Source: Acidisarcina polymorpha (GTDB lineage: Bacteria; Acidobacteriota; Terriglobia; Terriglobales; Acidobacteriaceae). Taken from it: DNA of 64,000 bases. Position numbers and translations under genes: made by a program. The stretch spans positions 5,146,001 through 5,210,000 of the forward strand of contig NZ_CP030840.1 in NCBI RefSeq assembly GCF_003330725.1, in the 5' to 3' direction. The notes under the pieces are model-generated. The model saw only the letters and a list, made by a program, of their open reading frames with translations, did not search any database and was not told the origin of the DNA. Positions within the stretch are counted from its first letter, which is position 1. Each line of letters opens with the position of its first letter. Shown piece after piece: positions 20,227 through 28,985 of this stretch.

Positions 20227-20880
20227 ATGAACATTCCCGTTGAACCATCCATTCTTTACTTCGGCGCTCCGGTAGTGCTTATCAGCACCCTGAACGAGGA
20301 CGCGACTCTCAATGTTGCTCCCATGTCCTCGGCTTGGTGGCTGGGCTGGAATTGCATGCTAGGTCTCGGGGCCACGGGGCACACCGCTCACAATCTCCAG
20401 AGAGAGAAAGAGTGTGTCCTTAATCTTCCGTCGGTCGCGCAGGTCGAAGCTGTGAACAGGCTTGCGAGAACCACCGGCTCTAAGCCGGTCCCGCCGCACA
20501 AAGTGGCAATGGGTTACAGACACGAAAAAGACAAGATCGGTATTGCTAATCTGTCGACGGAGCCCTCGGCACTGGTTCGACCAGACCGGCTGGCCGAGTG
20601 TCCCGTACAACTGGAAGCCGTCCTTGAAACGTCACGGCCCTTCGGGAGTCGGCCCGATAAAGACACCACCGCCATCGCGTTCGAGGTCAGAGTAGTTCGA
20701 GCTCATGTCAACCCCAGTATCTTGCTCGATGGTCACGAAAATCGAGTCGATCCGAACAAATGGCGACCGCTCATGATGAGTTTCTGCAGGTTCTACGGAT
20801 TGGGCGAAGAAGTCTTCCCCTCGACACTCGCCGAGATCCCCGAGTCTTTCTACCGCCCTGTCGCACACATGGCACGGTAG
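20227..20880 (+). CDS. Flavin reductase-like (FMN-binding) domain protein (217 aa)
   Basis: Residues 10-60 show the split-barrel flavin-binding pattern (VVLISTLNEDATLNVAPMSS followed by GHTAHNLQREKECVLNLPS), as in flavin reductase-like proteins that bind FMN and may use NAD(P)H. It is cytosolic with no signal. The open frame continues upstream, but ATG at 20227 begins the fold. It ends 32 bases before ada on the same strand; the pair may be co-transcribed, although no functional link between them is established. Confidence 0.75.
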   Translation: MNIPVEPSILYFGAPVVLISTLNEDATLNVAPMSSAWWLGWNCMLGLGATGHTAHNLQREKECVLNLPSVAQVEAVNRLARTTGSKPVPPHKVAMGYRHEKDKIGIANLSTEPSALVRPDRLAECPVQLEAVLETSRPFGSRPDKDTTAIAFEVRVVRAHVNPSILLDGHENRVDPNKWRPLMMSFCRFYGLGEEVFPSTLAEIPESFYRPVAHMAR

Positions 20881-20912
20881 TGGACGAGATACAGAAAGAC
20901 TGAGAGCTAATC

Positions 20913-21989
20913 ATGATGAACGAAAGCAAGTGCTGGCAATCAGTGATAGACAAAGACCAGACGAAGGATGGCAAGTTTTTCTACGGCGTCATGACTACAA
21001 AGGTTTTTTGCCGCCCTGGATGTCCCTCGCGTGCACCTTTGCGAAAGAACGTACGTTTCTATGAAACTGCGGAAAGAGCTCAGGCTGACGGTCTAAGACC
21101 CTGCATGCGTTGCAAACCGCTTGAAGTAAACCGCCTAACTGACCAAGATAGGTTCTCCGAGATCCGACGTTATATCCAGCGTAACCTGGATAGCCGCGAA
21201 CTCTTGAAACTGGAGATGCTCAGCCGGAACTTCGGCCTTAGCCCTTTTCATTTCCAACGTACTTTCAAGAGCGTTGTCGGATTGACGCCTAAACAATACA
21301 TCCAGGAGCTGCGCATGCAAACATTTAAGGAAGAGTTGAGAGATGGCGCCTCCATCTCGGGAGCGGTATACGGCGCTGGATTTGGTTCAAGCAGCAGGGT
21401 GTACGAGCGCTTGGACACCCAATTGGGAATGACACCCAAGGAATACCGATCAGGTGGCGACGGAGTTGCAATCTCGTTTGCCACATTTGGCACTCCTCTT
21501 GGTCTGATGATGCTCGGGGCGACGGACCGCGGATTATGCTTCCTGGAATTTGGAACTTCCGCGGCTGATCTCAGCGAGTCCCTCCGGCAGGAATATCCGA
21601 GAGCTACCATCAAAGCCATGTTGAAGCCCTATTCCACTCAATTTATTGCCTGGGTGGAAGCTCTGTCTGGATATCTGGAAGGAGAGAAAGCTATCGGCGC
21701 GATGCCGATAGCACTTCACGGAACAGCGTTTCAGGTAAAGGTCTGGAGATATCTCCAGACGATCCCTAGCGGAAGCGTTCAGTCCTACTCCGAAGTCGCC
21801 GAGGCAATAGGAAAGCCAAAGGCGGCGCGAGCAGTCGCATCAGCCTGCGCAGCCAATCGCATTGCGCTCGTCGTTCCGTGCCATCGCGTCATCCGTGGCG
21901 ATGGGTCTCTTGGCGGATACCGGTGGGGTCTTGAACGGAAACGAGCCTTGCTTGATGCCGAACGTCAGGCACTTGCTACAGCCCATTAG
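20913..21989 (+). CDS. ada: Ada: bifunctional methylphosphotriester / O6-methylguanine methyltransferase and AraC-type activator (358 aa)
   Basis: Repairs alkylated DNA and activates the adaptive response. Three parts are visible: the zinc domain with Cys33, Cys37, Cys64 and Cys67 (VFCRPGCPSRAPLRKN; LRPCMRCKP), where the first Cys accepts methyl from phosphotriesters; an AraC HTH region (LSRNFGLSPFHFQRTFKSVV; GAVYGAGFGSSSRVYERL); and the MGMT domain with active-site box VVPCHRVIRGDG. All catalytic residues are present and length matches E. coli Ada. The second Met is an alternative start. No alkA/alkB follows. Confidence 0.95.
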   Translation: MMNESKCWQSVIDKDQTKDGKFFYGVMTTKVFCRPGCPSRAPLRKNVRFYETAERAQADGLRPCMRCKPLEVNRLTDQDRFSEIRRYIQRNLDSRELLKLEMLSRNFGLSPFHFQRTFKSVVGLTPKQYIQELRMQTFKEELRDGASISGAVYGAGFGSSSRVYERLDTQLGMTPKEYRSGGDGVAISFATFGTPLGLMMLGATDRGLCFLEFGTSAADLSESLRQEYPRATIKAMLKPYSTQFIAWVEALSGYLEGEKAIGAMPIALHGTAFQVKVWRYLQTIPSGSVQSYSEVAEAIGKPKAARAVASACAANRIALVVPCHRVIRGDGSLGGYRWGLERKRALLDAERQALATAH

Positions 21990-22142
21990 TAACCGGCCCA
22001 CTACTCGAGCGCTCAGGTCGAAGCATCTCAACACAAACAGGGGCTGCCCTATTGCCTTTCTGTGCCTGCTCCGCTAGTGATGCCTAGTGCGAGGCAATCG
22101 TTGAATCAAACGATTCATACAAAGAGGATAAACGGTAGCGTC

Positions 22143-22715
22143 TCAATTCGCGTCTATGGTTGAAGGCTTCGAAAGTTTGCGCGTGAGCAGAATCCCGCCG
22201 ATGAGAAAGTAAATCGCTCCGAACATGGCGTAACCTCCAACATCCTTGATGTGAAGCTTGTCAAAGAGCCCGCCCAGGAAGTACGCAACCCCGGCAATCA
22301 TCGACTGTGCGCCGCTAAGGATCATCGCCCACTGGCCGCCTCTGAGCAGTCTCCGCCGAATCAGGCCAAGGATATGTTGCAGCAAACCAGCGCCAAAGGC
22401 CCAGACGCCGAAGACCGCGACTGAATAGACTGGCTGATGAAATACCGTTAGTCCTATACCGATCGCGGCCCCCACTCCCAGCAGCGCGTTGATGATCTGC
22501 GAGCTGCGTGCGCTACCTGATCTGCTCGACGTATTGAGGTCGTAAACGGTACAGGCAACGTCCCACAGCGGGTAGAGGAAGAAGAGTATGGCGGCGACTT
22601 TGGGCTGCTTGATCGCGGTTGTAAAGACGCTTGCTGCCCAAACTGCCTGGAAGACGGTACGGACGAAGTAGAGATTGCGTAAAGAACGTGCGGAATCAGG
22701 TAATATCGCTTCCAT
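22143..22715 (-). CDS. Integral membrane protein of unknown function, TetR-linked (190 aa)
   Basis: About six hydrophobic segments (such as VFQAVWAASVFTTAI, IINALLGVGAAIGIG, VAVFGVWAFGAGLLQ, YAMFGAIYFLIGGILL), so an inner-membrane protein resembling DUF308/HdeD-type proteins in layout; I cannot name the family firmly. Start at 22715 (MEAILPDSARSLRN) rather than an upstream ATG, because the operator and promoter lie between them. It lies 80 bases downstream of a TetR gene on the same strand, with its own operator at 22733. Likely repressed by that regulator. Confidence 0.65.
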   Translation of the reverse strand: MEAILPDSARSLRNLYFVRTVFQAVWAASVFTTAIKQPKVAAILFFLYPLWDVACTVYDLNTSSRSGSARSSQIINALLGVGAAIGIGLTVFHQPVYSVAVFGVWAFGAGLLQHILGLIRRRLLRGGQWAMILSGAQSMIAGVAYFLGGLFDKLHIKDVGGYAMFGAIYFLIGGILLTRKLSKPSTIDAN

Positions 22716-22732
22716 GTTTTTTGTCTCACTAT

Positions 22733-22746
22733 CTTCTAGTTGGTAG
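22733..22746. promoter_or_regulatory. Putative TetR operator in front of the membrane protein gene
   Basis: CTTCTAGTTGGTAG lies 18 bases upstream of the membrane protein ATG. It matches the palindrome in front of the TetR gene (CTACTAGTTAGTAG on the minus strand, 23388-23401) at 12 of 14 positions, including the TAGTT core. Confidence 0.6.
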
Positions 22747-22794
22747 GTAGATATGTTGTAGAAGGCATCACGCAAACGAGCCTCCAAGGCTGGC

Positions 22795-23376
22795 TTAATG
22801 CTTTGCTGGGGAAATCCGGTTCAGCTCCGCTTGTGACAGCGAACGAAAGACATCACAATTGCTCGTCACGCGTGCGGAAAGCATCGCGCCATGCAGCACA
22901 GCAATTAGCATTTGGGCCTCCGCTGCAATAGTACCCTGAAGAGATATGGTCCTTGCTTTTACTCCGGCTTTCAGGGTTCGCTCAAACCATTGGGTGAGCA
23001 TCGAGAAATGCAGACGAACCTCGACTTGAACTTCCTCCGGAAGGGAGGGCATCTCGGCACCCAGCAGTGCGCCGATACAGAACGAGAGAGTTCGGCCCGC
23101 GATGCATCCCTCCCAAAATTTGAAATAGTTCTTGATGCGCGCCAAAGGGTTCTCGATCTGATCATCGATCGTTTTCATCCCCTCTGAAATCCTCGCACGA
23201 TGGCGCCTTAGGACAGCGACAACGAGCCCGGCCTTCGTTGGGAAATGATGGTGAATGCTAGCCTTTCGGATTTTAACGGTCTCAGCAATATCGGCGTAGC
23301 TGAAGGCCGAATACCCTCGATCGACGAGGAGGGCGTTAGCTGCGTCGAGAATCCGTTCTGCTGTTTCACCGTGCAT
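22795..23376 (-). CDS. TetR-family transcriptional regulator (193 aa)
   Basis: The HTH is clear: AANALLVDRGYSAFSYADIA then VKIRKASIHHHFPTKAGLV, with the usual Tyr/His recognition-helix end. The C-terminal domain (FKFWEGCIAGRTLSFCIGAL) resembles that of YcdC/AcuR-like repressors, several of which sense small electrophiles. A near-perfect palindrome starts 12 bases before the ATG, indicating autoregulation, and the downstream membrane protein gene carries a related site. Confidence 0.88.
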   Translation of the reverse strand: MHGETAERILDAANALLVDRGYSAFSYADIAETVKIRKASIHHHFPTKAGLVVAVLRRHRARISEGMKTIDDQIENPLARIKNYFKFWEGCIAGRTLSFCIGALLGAEMPSLPEEVQVEVRLHFSMLTQWFERTLKAGVKARTISLQGTIAAEAQMLIAVLHGAMLSARVTSNCDVFRSLSQAELNRISPAKH

Positions 23377-23387
23377 GCATACTAAGA

Positions 23388-23401
23388 CTACTAACTAGTA
23401 G
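23388..23401. promoter_or_regulatory. Putative TetR operator (perfect inverted repeat CTACT-AACT-AGTAG)
   Basis: CTACTAACTAGTAG is a 5-bp perfect inverted repeat around AACT, immediately upstream of the TetR ATG at 23376. A 12/14 match recurs in front of the adjacent membrane protein gene. Confidence 0.65.
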
Positions 23402-23670
23402 GGTTGGTTGCAAGTTTTTTCGCTGGCGAATGACGGACTGCGTGGATGCTTTTCCATATCTGGTGTTGCTGCAAAGTTGAAACGTCGCCAGGCTTGCAAA
23501 GCTAAAGTGTCAGTTTGCTCCCAGTGGTCGCCGACGGTTGAAACGTGTCGACTCGCTCTTCTTGGCAATTTCCAAGGGCAGTGGAAAGCGTGGGACAGTT
23601 GTATAGTTCATACTTCCCTAAGTATCCCTATCGGGCGGTACCGCCGAATCAACCGCGCCAAGTTCCTCTT

Positions 23671-26274
23671 TTACTGCAATTCCCTAAATATTGCTTGATA
23701 CCTGGGATCCGTCCGCAGAGACTCCAGGTCATCGTCTGCAGCCAGTTGTTGTCTGTTGGAAAAACCGTGATCGATAGCCTGCTTCAAACGGTCAACCGCT
23801 TCATCAGAATGACCCAGGATAGCCATGCCTTCAGCATAGGCGTAGAAGACGTTCGCCAAAGTATTGCCTTCTGTCTTGGATGAAGTCGCGACAGCTCTCT
23901 TGAAGAGTGCTTCTGATTCGCCCGATCGCATTTCATGAGCAAGAATCAAAGCAAGGTTGACAGTGTTGTCTATGGATTGCACGGAAGCAGCACCAAGGGT
24001 TTGCAGAGATGCATCCAGAGCGTCGCGAGAAACAGACTCGGCTTCGGCAAATTTCTTTTCCATGCTAAGTGTGATCGCGAGAGTAGTCATCATTTCTATC
24101 GTGTGTGCGGCCTTCGGTCCTGCGGTTTTTCGCAGATGCTCCACCACTTCGCGCTGGATTGGCTCGGCCTCGGTTAAACGACCTTGTTCCTGTAAGGCGT
24201 CCCCGATATCTCCAAGCTCGAGCAAGGTATGCTCATTATCGGGTCCATACAAGTGTGTTGAAATACGAAGTCCCTCTCGGTCGAGCTTTTCTGCCTCTTC
24301 CGGATGCCCCTCATTGATTACTATAAGGGCGAGCTCCTCGATTGAAGAAAGAGTTACCGCATCGTAGGGTCCGAGCACCCGCTGGTTGATGGCCAAAGAA
24401 TCGCGGGCTATGTTCTCAGCTTCTACGTATCGGCCCTGGTTCCTCAGATTGTCGGTGAGCCGATTGTTACTAAACAGGAGTGCGCGGTTCTCGGGTCCGA
24501 GAATTCTGCGCTGAGCAACTAGCACTTTGCGCAGCAAGCCTTCGGCCTCGGCATATCGACCCTCTCTCGTGAGCGTGTCGGCCAGAGTATCAAGTGTGAC
24601 CATGGTGGCTTCGTTGTCTGATCCTACAATTCGCTGCTGCTCGGCAAGAGTTTGCCGTAGTAGCTTTTCAGATTCAGGATACCTATCCAGACCTCCATAG
24701 GCGGCGCCAAGCATGCTCATTGTTTGCAGAGTCTCTGGATCCGCGTTGCCAAGCAATTTTGTCTGAACACCAACAGCACGTTCGAGGAGAGCGACGCTCT
24801 GGGGATAGAGCCCTAAATTCTTGTAGCTCGATCCCATCGTTCGCATAAGTCTCGCTTGTACCTGCGGATCCTTACTGAGCCCTGCTTCAATGCCCGACGA
24901 AGCTTTGTCCAGCAGCTCGCGAGCAGTGATGGTATCGCCGTGAGACACGCTGGGATCGGATATTTTAAACATATCGGTCATGAATTCAGTCACATGTCGC
25001 GAAGTTTCCGCTTCCCGGTTCGCACGGTTTCGCTCAAGTGTCATCGCTATCGTGAATCCGCTTAGCGCCAGAAGCATGGCAGCTCCTGCGGAGGCAGCCG
25101 CCTTGTTTCGTTGAATAAATTTGGCGACCCGATAACTCCAGGAGGGCGCTATGGCCTTGACCGGATAACCGTGAAAATAAGCATCGATATCCGCGGCAAA
25201 TGAAGCAACCGAGGCATATCGGCGAGAGGGCTCCTTGCTTAATGCCGCGAGAACGATGTTGTCCAGATCGCCCCGAAGTGTATGATGTGCGTCTGCAGCC
25301 GCACCATGTGGCGGTGCCGCTTTGCTCCGGCGGACAATCTCGCTTGGCGGCGCTGGCGCCTGCTCGCAGATCACCATTGCCGCTTCAAGCGGCGACGTTG
25401 TAATGAGTTGCAAGGGTAGACATCCAGTCAGCAACTTGTACAAGAGCACACCGAGCGCATAGACGTCCGTAGCTGTGGTCACCGGCTCACAACGCATTTG
25501 TTCCGGGCTCGCGTATTCCGGTGTCATCATCCGGTCCACCGTTTGCGCTTGCATCCCTAAATTCGGCTCAAGCAGTTTTGCGATGCCAAAGTCGAGAAGC
25601 TTTGGGAGACCTTCTGCATTGACGAGGATATTGGCAGGCTTGATGTCGCGATGCACCACCAGATGCTTATGCGCATACTCTACCGCCGAGCAAACTGAGC
25701 AGAAGATCCTTAATCGCCCTGCCGTGTCCAACTGCTTATGCTGGCAAAATATATCAATTGGGATCCCTTCAACATACTCCATGACCAGGAATGGGATGCC
25801 AGTTGTAGTAATGCCGCCGTCCAGAAGTTTCCCGATGTTGGGATGATTGAGGTTGGCGAGTATCTGCCGCTCACTGCGAAAGCGTGAGAGCATGCCAGGG
25901 TCGCCTGCAAGAGGGATTCTTGCCAGCTTGATCGCGACGTTCTGTTCATAGAGATCATCGGCGCGCGATGCAAGATAAACCGTGCCCATCCCGCCTGTGC
26001 CTATCAGCCGCAGTATTTCATAAGCACCAAAGCGTTGGCCTATGACAACATTCGGCATCTCAAGAGACTCTGCAGTATTAGCAATCGATCTTTCCAAGAA
26101 CCCATCTGTCTTAGTAATTGCCGCCAGAAGAGACTCGGCCTGCCGCTTGAGCTCAGAATTGGAGCCACAGGCTTGATCTATAAACCCTTGCCGATCTTGC
26201 GGATCCAATTCGAGGACCGCATAGAAGAGATTCTCAAGCTGTTGCCAAGCGATTTGTAGCGTGTCAGGAGTCAA
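23671..26274 (-). CDS. Membrane Ser/Thr protein kinase with C-terminal TPR repeats (867 aa)
   Basis: PknB-type kinase: glycine loop GTGGMGTVYLA (92-102), catalytic Lys in VAIK (116), HRDIKPANIL (208-217), DFG (228-230) and the activation segment ending SPEQ, all intact, so active. A hydrophobic span near 395-415 (AAASAGAAMLLALSG) is the single transmembrane helix. The rest (about 450-867) is a periplasmic or extracytoplasmic string of about nine Kinesin-light-chain-like TPRs (pattern ALLERAVGVQTKLLGNADPE). The start overlaps the upstream sigma factor gene by 4 bases, so the two are translationally coupled; the kinase may sense via TPRs and modify or sequester the sigma pathway (inference). 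Confidence 0.92.
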   Translation of the reverse strand: MTPDTLQIAWQQLENLFYAVLELDPQDRQGFIDQACGSNSELKRQAESLLAAITKTDGFLERSIANTAESLEMPNVVIGQRFGAYEILRLIGTGGMGTVYLASRADDLYEQNVAIKLARIPLAGDPGMLSRFRSERQILANLNHPNIGKLLDGGITTTGIPFLVMEYVEGIPIDIFCQHKQLDTAGRLRIFCSVCSAVEYAHKHLVVHRDIKPANILVNAEGLPKLLDFGIAKLLEPNLGMQAQTVDRMMTPEYASPEQMRCEPVTTATDVYALGVLLYKLLTGCLPLQLITTSPLEAAMVICEQAPAPPSEIVRRSKAAPPHGAAADAHHTLRGDLDNIVLAALSKEPSRRYASVASFAADIDAYFHGYPVKAIAPSWSYRVAKFIQRNKAAASAGAAMLLALSGFTIAMTLERNRANREAETSRHVTEFMTDMFKISDPSVSHGDTITARELLDKASSGIEAGLSKDPQVQARLMRTMGSSYKNLGLYPQSVALLERAVGVQTKLLGNADPETLQTMSMLGAAYGGLDRYPESEKLLRQTLAEQQRIVGSDNEATMVTLDTLADTLTREGRYAEAEGLLRKVLVAQRRILGPENRALLFSNNRLTDNLRNQGRYVEAENIARDSLAINQRVLGPYDAVTLSSIEELALIVINEGHPEEAEKLDREGLRISTHLYGPDNEHTLLELGDIGDALQEQGRLTEAEPIQREVVEHLRKTAGPKAAHTIEMMTTLAITLSMEKKFAEAESVSRDALDASLQTLGAASVQSIDNTVNLALILAHEMRSGESEALFKRAVATSSKTEGNTLANVFYAYAEGMAILGHSDEAVDRLKQAIDHGFSNRQQLAADDDLESLRTDPRYQAIFRELQ

Positions 26275-26867
26275 TCATCTGCCTCCGCTGACCCTCTATT
26301 TCTCGACAAGTCTTGATAGAGCCAAGCCTTCGCCATCTTCAGTTCGCAATGGATGGTCGATTCTGATGTTTTCAGCGCCAACGCCGTTTCTTCATAGGTG
26401 AGACCTCCAAAATAGATCATTTCGACAATGTCGCTCTTACGTTGGTCTCGGATGGCCAACAGATTCAGCGAATCATCCAGCGCGACCAAGCCCGCATCAA
26501 CCTGCGGACCTACAAAAAGCCCATCATCGAAAACTAACTTGTCGGGCCGCTTGCCTCGTTTCTCGCAGTTTAACGAACGGGCATGATCGACGAGAATGCG
26601 CCGCATCAATCTGGCTGCCATCGCATAAAACTGAATGCGGTCCCGCAACTCCAAGTCCGAATCTACGAGGCGTAGATAGGCCTCGTGTACCAGAGCTGTA
26701 GCCCTGAGAGTATGATCTGGGCGCTCGCCGCGCATGCAGCCCGAAGCAAGTCTGTGGAGGTGGACGTAGACGACCGGGATAAGTTCATCAAGAGCTTTCT
26801 GATCGCCGCTGCTCCACCTCCGCAACAGCCGGGTGACCGATTCATTCTCTTGCAGCATCGCACGCAC
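26271..26867 (-). CDS. ECF-type RNA polymerase sigma factor (TIGR02999-like, 198 aa)
   Basis: Region 2 (LDELIPVVYVHLHRLASGCM then TLRATALVHEAYLRLVDSD and RRILVDHARSLNCEKRG) and region 4 (DIVEMIYFGGLTYEETALAL followed by SESTIHCELKMAKAWLYQDL) are both complete. Proteins of this type in Acidobacteria and Planctomycetes are typically coupled to Ser/Thr kinases, as here, where the kinase ATG overlaps the stop. No anti-sigma factor with a zinc motif lies nearby, so phosphorylation could be the control. The target promoter is unknown. Confidence 0.9.
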   Translation of the reverse strand: MRAMLQENESVTRLLRRWSSGDQKALDELIPVVYVHLHRLASGCMRGERPDHTLRATALVHEAYLRLVDSDLELRDRIQFYAMAARLMRRILVDHARSLNCEKRGKRPDKLVFDDGLFVGPQVDAGLVALDDSLNLLAIRDQRKSDIVEMIYFGGLTYEETALALKTSESTIHCELKMAKAWLYQDLSRNRGSAEADD

Positions 26868-27437
26868 CCTTGTCAGTCATTTGGGGAGTCTAGTCCACGG
26901 ACTATTGCGTTTTCTCCTTCGATATCGACCCGGTCCCCTTTGCCGCTTGCGATCTTTTCAGGGGAATTTCTAATTCGGCAGATCCCGGATCCTATCGTCC
27001 CAATAGTCACCCCAAGAAAAAGATAGTCCCGCGTGAAGGAATTGTCTCAGAAATTACGCCTTGGATAGTACAGGAAATCGAATACATGGCACAGCAAGAC
27101 CCAAGGAACGGTTAAGGAGACAAGACGAACGCAAATTCCTTGGGGCTTCCTGTTTAGCCTGCGCTTAACCTCCCACCAACCACACCTTTGTATCAACCAT
27201 AAGGAGAATCACTAACCAAAGTTTGCTGCGGCTTCTTGGAACCTGATCGTGAGTGCTCGCGGCAGCCATTGTGCAAGAGGCAAGTTCGGAGAGCCGATGA
27301 TCTCCGGGATGCATTGTTGGGAACCCGACAAGGCTCGGGAGAACCACTCCCGCACTGTGATAACTCGTTGGTCGTTCGTTCTGCATCAAGACCCCGAGTA
27401 CGAGTAGCCCAACCCAGTCCATCAAAGGAGAGATGTT
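26868..27437. other. 570-bp divergent interval between sigma factor and peptidase genes
   Basis: No gene. A 9-bp perfect inverted repeat, CCCAAGGAA at 27100-27108 and TTCCTTGGG at 27136-27144, could form a stem with a 27-base loop. The peptidase gene has AGGAGA 7 bases before its ATG. Promoters cannot be assigned by eye; one might belong to the sigma factor itself. Confidence 0.4.
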
Positions 27438-28628
27438 ATGTCTATAAACATGTCGCACGTTCGTTTCGCAGCTTTCGCGGGCCTGGTAGCAGCCTCCGCT
27501 TCGTTATTTGCGGAAGATGCCGCATCAGCAAAACGGGAGCTCAGCCTCAACTACGCCAATGTTGAAACCAACCTTTCCACGATCCGCACTTTCGCCGAGG
27601 CACCGAAGACTTTCGACGCGCTAAATGCCGCCGATGAGGACCTAGCACGATTTGGGTTTCCAGCGCGGCCAGATCCGCTAGCTGAGCCGGAACACTACGC
27701 CATGTGGACGCGCGCCATGCAGGCTGCGAAGATTCGCTGGCGCGGGAAGCTGAAAACGATTCAGGCAGAAAAGCGCCCCAGCGACAGTCCGCTCTCTTCA
27801 GAGCGGATGGAGTCGTCAGTACCCGCTGCGTCAGTCCCTGCGACCTCAACGTCTTATGACTGGTCAGGTGTGGTGCTTACCAAGAATCTCAGTGCTTACA
27901 ACCGGTCCCAGTCATTTAGCGACATCTACTCGCTCATGACTGTTCAGGTGGGTCAATTGCCCTTCGGAGCCGAATGTAATCCAAACGTAAGCGAGGTGGA
28001 ATTCGACCAATACACCTGGGTCGGGCTGAATGGATACGTCAAAAACGCGGCTATTCAACCAGGGTCATCTCGCGGTGCGCTTTGGGGAGGAGTGTGGACG
28101 CAGGTGCAGTGCAACCCTTACGTTCCGCTCCCCGCAACCTATCACGCAATGATTGGTTGGACTCCAGGCCTCAATATCATGGCATTCAATGTGAATCCTG
28201 GGGACATGGTGTATGCCGAAGTCGGCGCGCCTGTCGGAGGAACTCAGCCAAGCTACCTGTTCATCGAAGACTTGACTACGTTGACCTACACTGCCTATTC
28301 GGTCAGTGTTCCCGCGGGTTTGACCTACGTAGGCGATACTGCGGAGTGGATCGTTTCGCGGCCTTGCTGCCGGGCAAGCGGATATCCTCTTGCGCTGCTC
28401 AATACGGGCGAGACTTTCTTCGACGGCGGAGCAGCGTTGGATTATGCCGGCCATACTCTCTACCCGGGTTCCCAGGCCGCATCGACGCAGCTACTTACCA
28501 TGCGCGATGACTATAATGACCAAAGCATTGAACTCGTAAATCAAGGCGCGACCGGCTATGAGGGAAACCATGGTGTGATGTTGCAAACGACTGGCTGTGC
28601 CTGGTCCGGTCCCTGCCCCGTGAGATGA
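27438..28628 (+). CDS. Secreted G1 (eqolisin / glutamic peptidase)-like protein (396 aa)
   Basis: Signal peptide ending near ASLFAE (25), a proregion-like stretch to about residue 138, then a beta-sandwich starting YDWSGVVLTKN. Two features fit the glutamic peptidase family: AAIQPGS with Gln207, equivalent to the catalytic Gln of eqolisins (LQTG), and GDTAEWIVSRP with Glu303, equivalent to their catalytic Glu (AEWIVE). YHAMIGWTP stands where fungal enzymes have YDAWYEWYP. It would be an acid-active extracellular protease. Motif agreement is partial and length is greater than the fungal enzymes, so activity is inferred. It stands alone; the terminator-like hairpin follows at 28665. Confidence 0.65.
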   Translation: MSINMSHVRFAAFAGLVAASASLFAEDAASAKRELSLNYANVETNLSTIRTFAEAPKTFDALNAADEDLARFGFPARPDPLAEPEHYAMWTRAMQAAKIRWRGKLKTIQAEKRPSDSPLSSERMESSVPAASVPATSTSYDWSGVVLTKNLSAYNRSQSFSDIYSLMTVQVGQLPFGAECNPNVSEVEFDQYTWVGLNGYVKNAAIQPGSSRGALWGGVWTQVQCNPYVPLPATYHAMIGWTPGLNIMAFNVNPGDMVYAEVGAPVGGTQPSYLFIEDLTTLTYTAYSVSVPAGLTYVGDTAEWIVSRPCCRASGYPLALLNTGETFFDGGAALDYAGHTLYPGSQAASTQLLTMRDDYNDQSIELVNQGATGYEGNHGVMLQTTGCAWSGPCPVR

Positions 28629-28664
28629 TCTGACGCTGCTAGAGGACACATAGACACCAACCGG

Positions 28665-28698
28665 AGCAGAGGGGTGCCTCAAGAGCGCTTCCTCTGCT
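28665..28698 (+). terminator. Possible terminator hairpin after the peptidase gene
   Basis: AGCAGAGG (28665-28672) and CCTCTGCT (28691-28698) form an 8-bp perfect stem with an 18-base loop, 36 bases after the peptidase stop. No T-run follows, so this is weak. Confidence 0.35.
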
Positions 28699-28755
28699 TC
28701 GTTATAGGGCCAGCGCGAACAAGCCCCTTGATCGAAACCAAGACCCAGGCCTCTT

Positions 28756-28870
28756 GATGGACTCCCTTTGTGGCTCGCAGAAGGTACGATTTATCTTCCG
28801 CGCTTGACCAACCCAACCGGCGAAGCTCCGCGTCGAATTTTCCCCCCAAAAGTGGTGACTCGTTGCACCT
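28756..28870 (+). repeat. Dispersed repeat copy B (115 bp), upstream of the hydrolase
   Basis: Partner of copy A at 19696-19805; the two share the exact run AAAAGTGGTGACTCGTTGCA and most flanking bases. It ends 115 bases before the hydrolase ATG, so it may contain ancestral upstream sequence of that gene. No coding function could be assigned in any frame. Confidence 0.8.
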
Positions 28871-28985
28871 CTAATTGGATGTGTGTTCACCCTACAATCG
28901 GGGTTGTTTAGGATGCGCCGAGCAATGACAATCTGGAATGCACAAACGTGAGCGGTAAACATTTCATTTCAGAGGAAATACCAAC

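Noticed and set aside
22080-22095. TGCCT-AGTGCG-AGGCA stem between ada and the membrane protein
   Set aside because: Only 5 bp of stem and no T-run; not convincing as a terminator.
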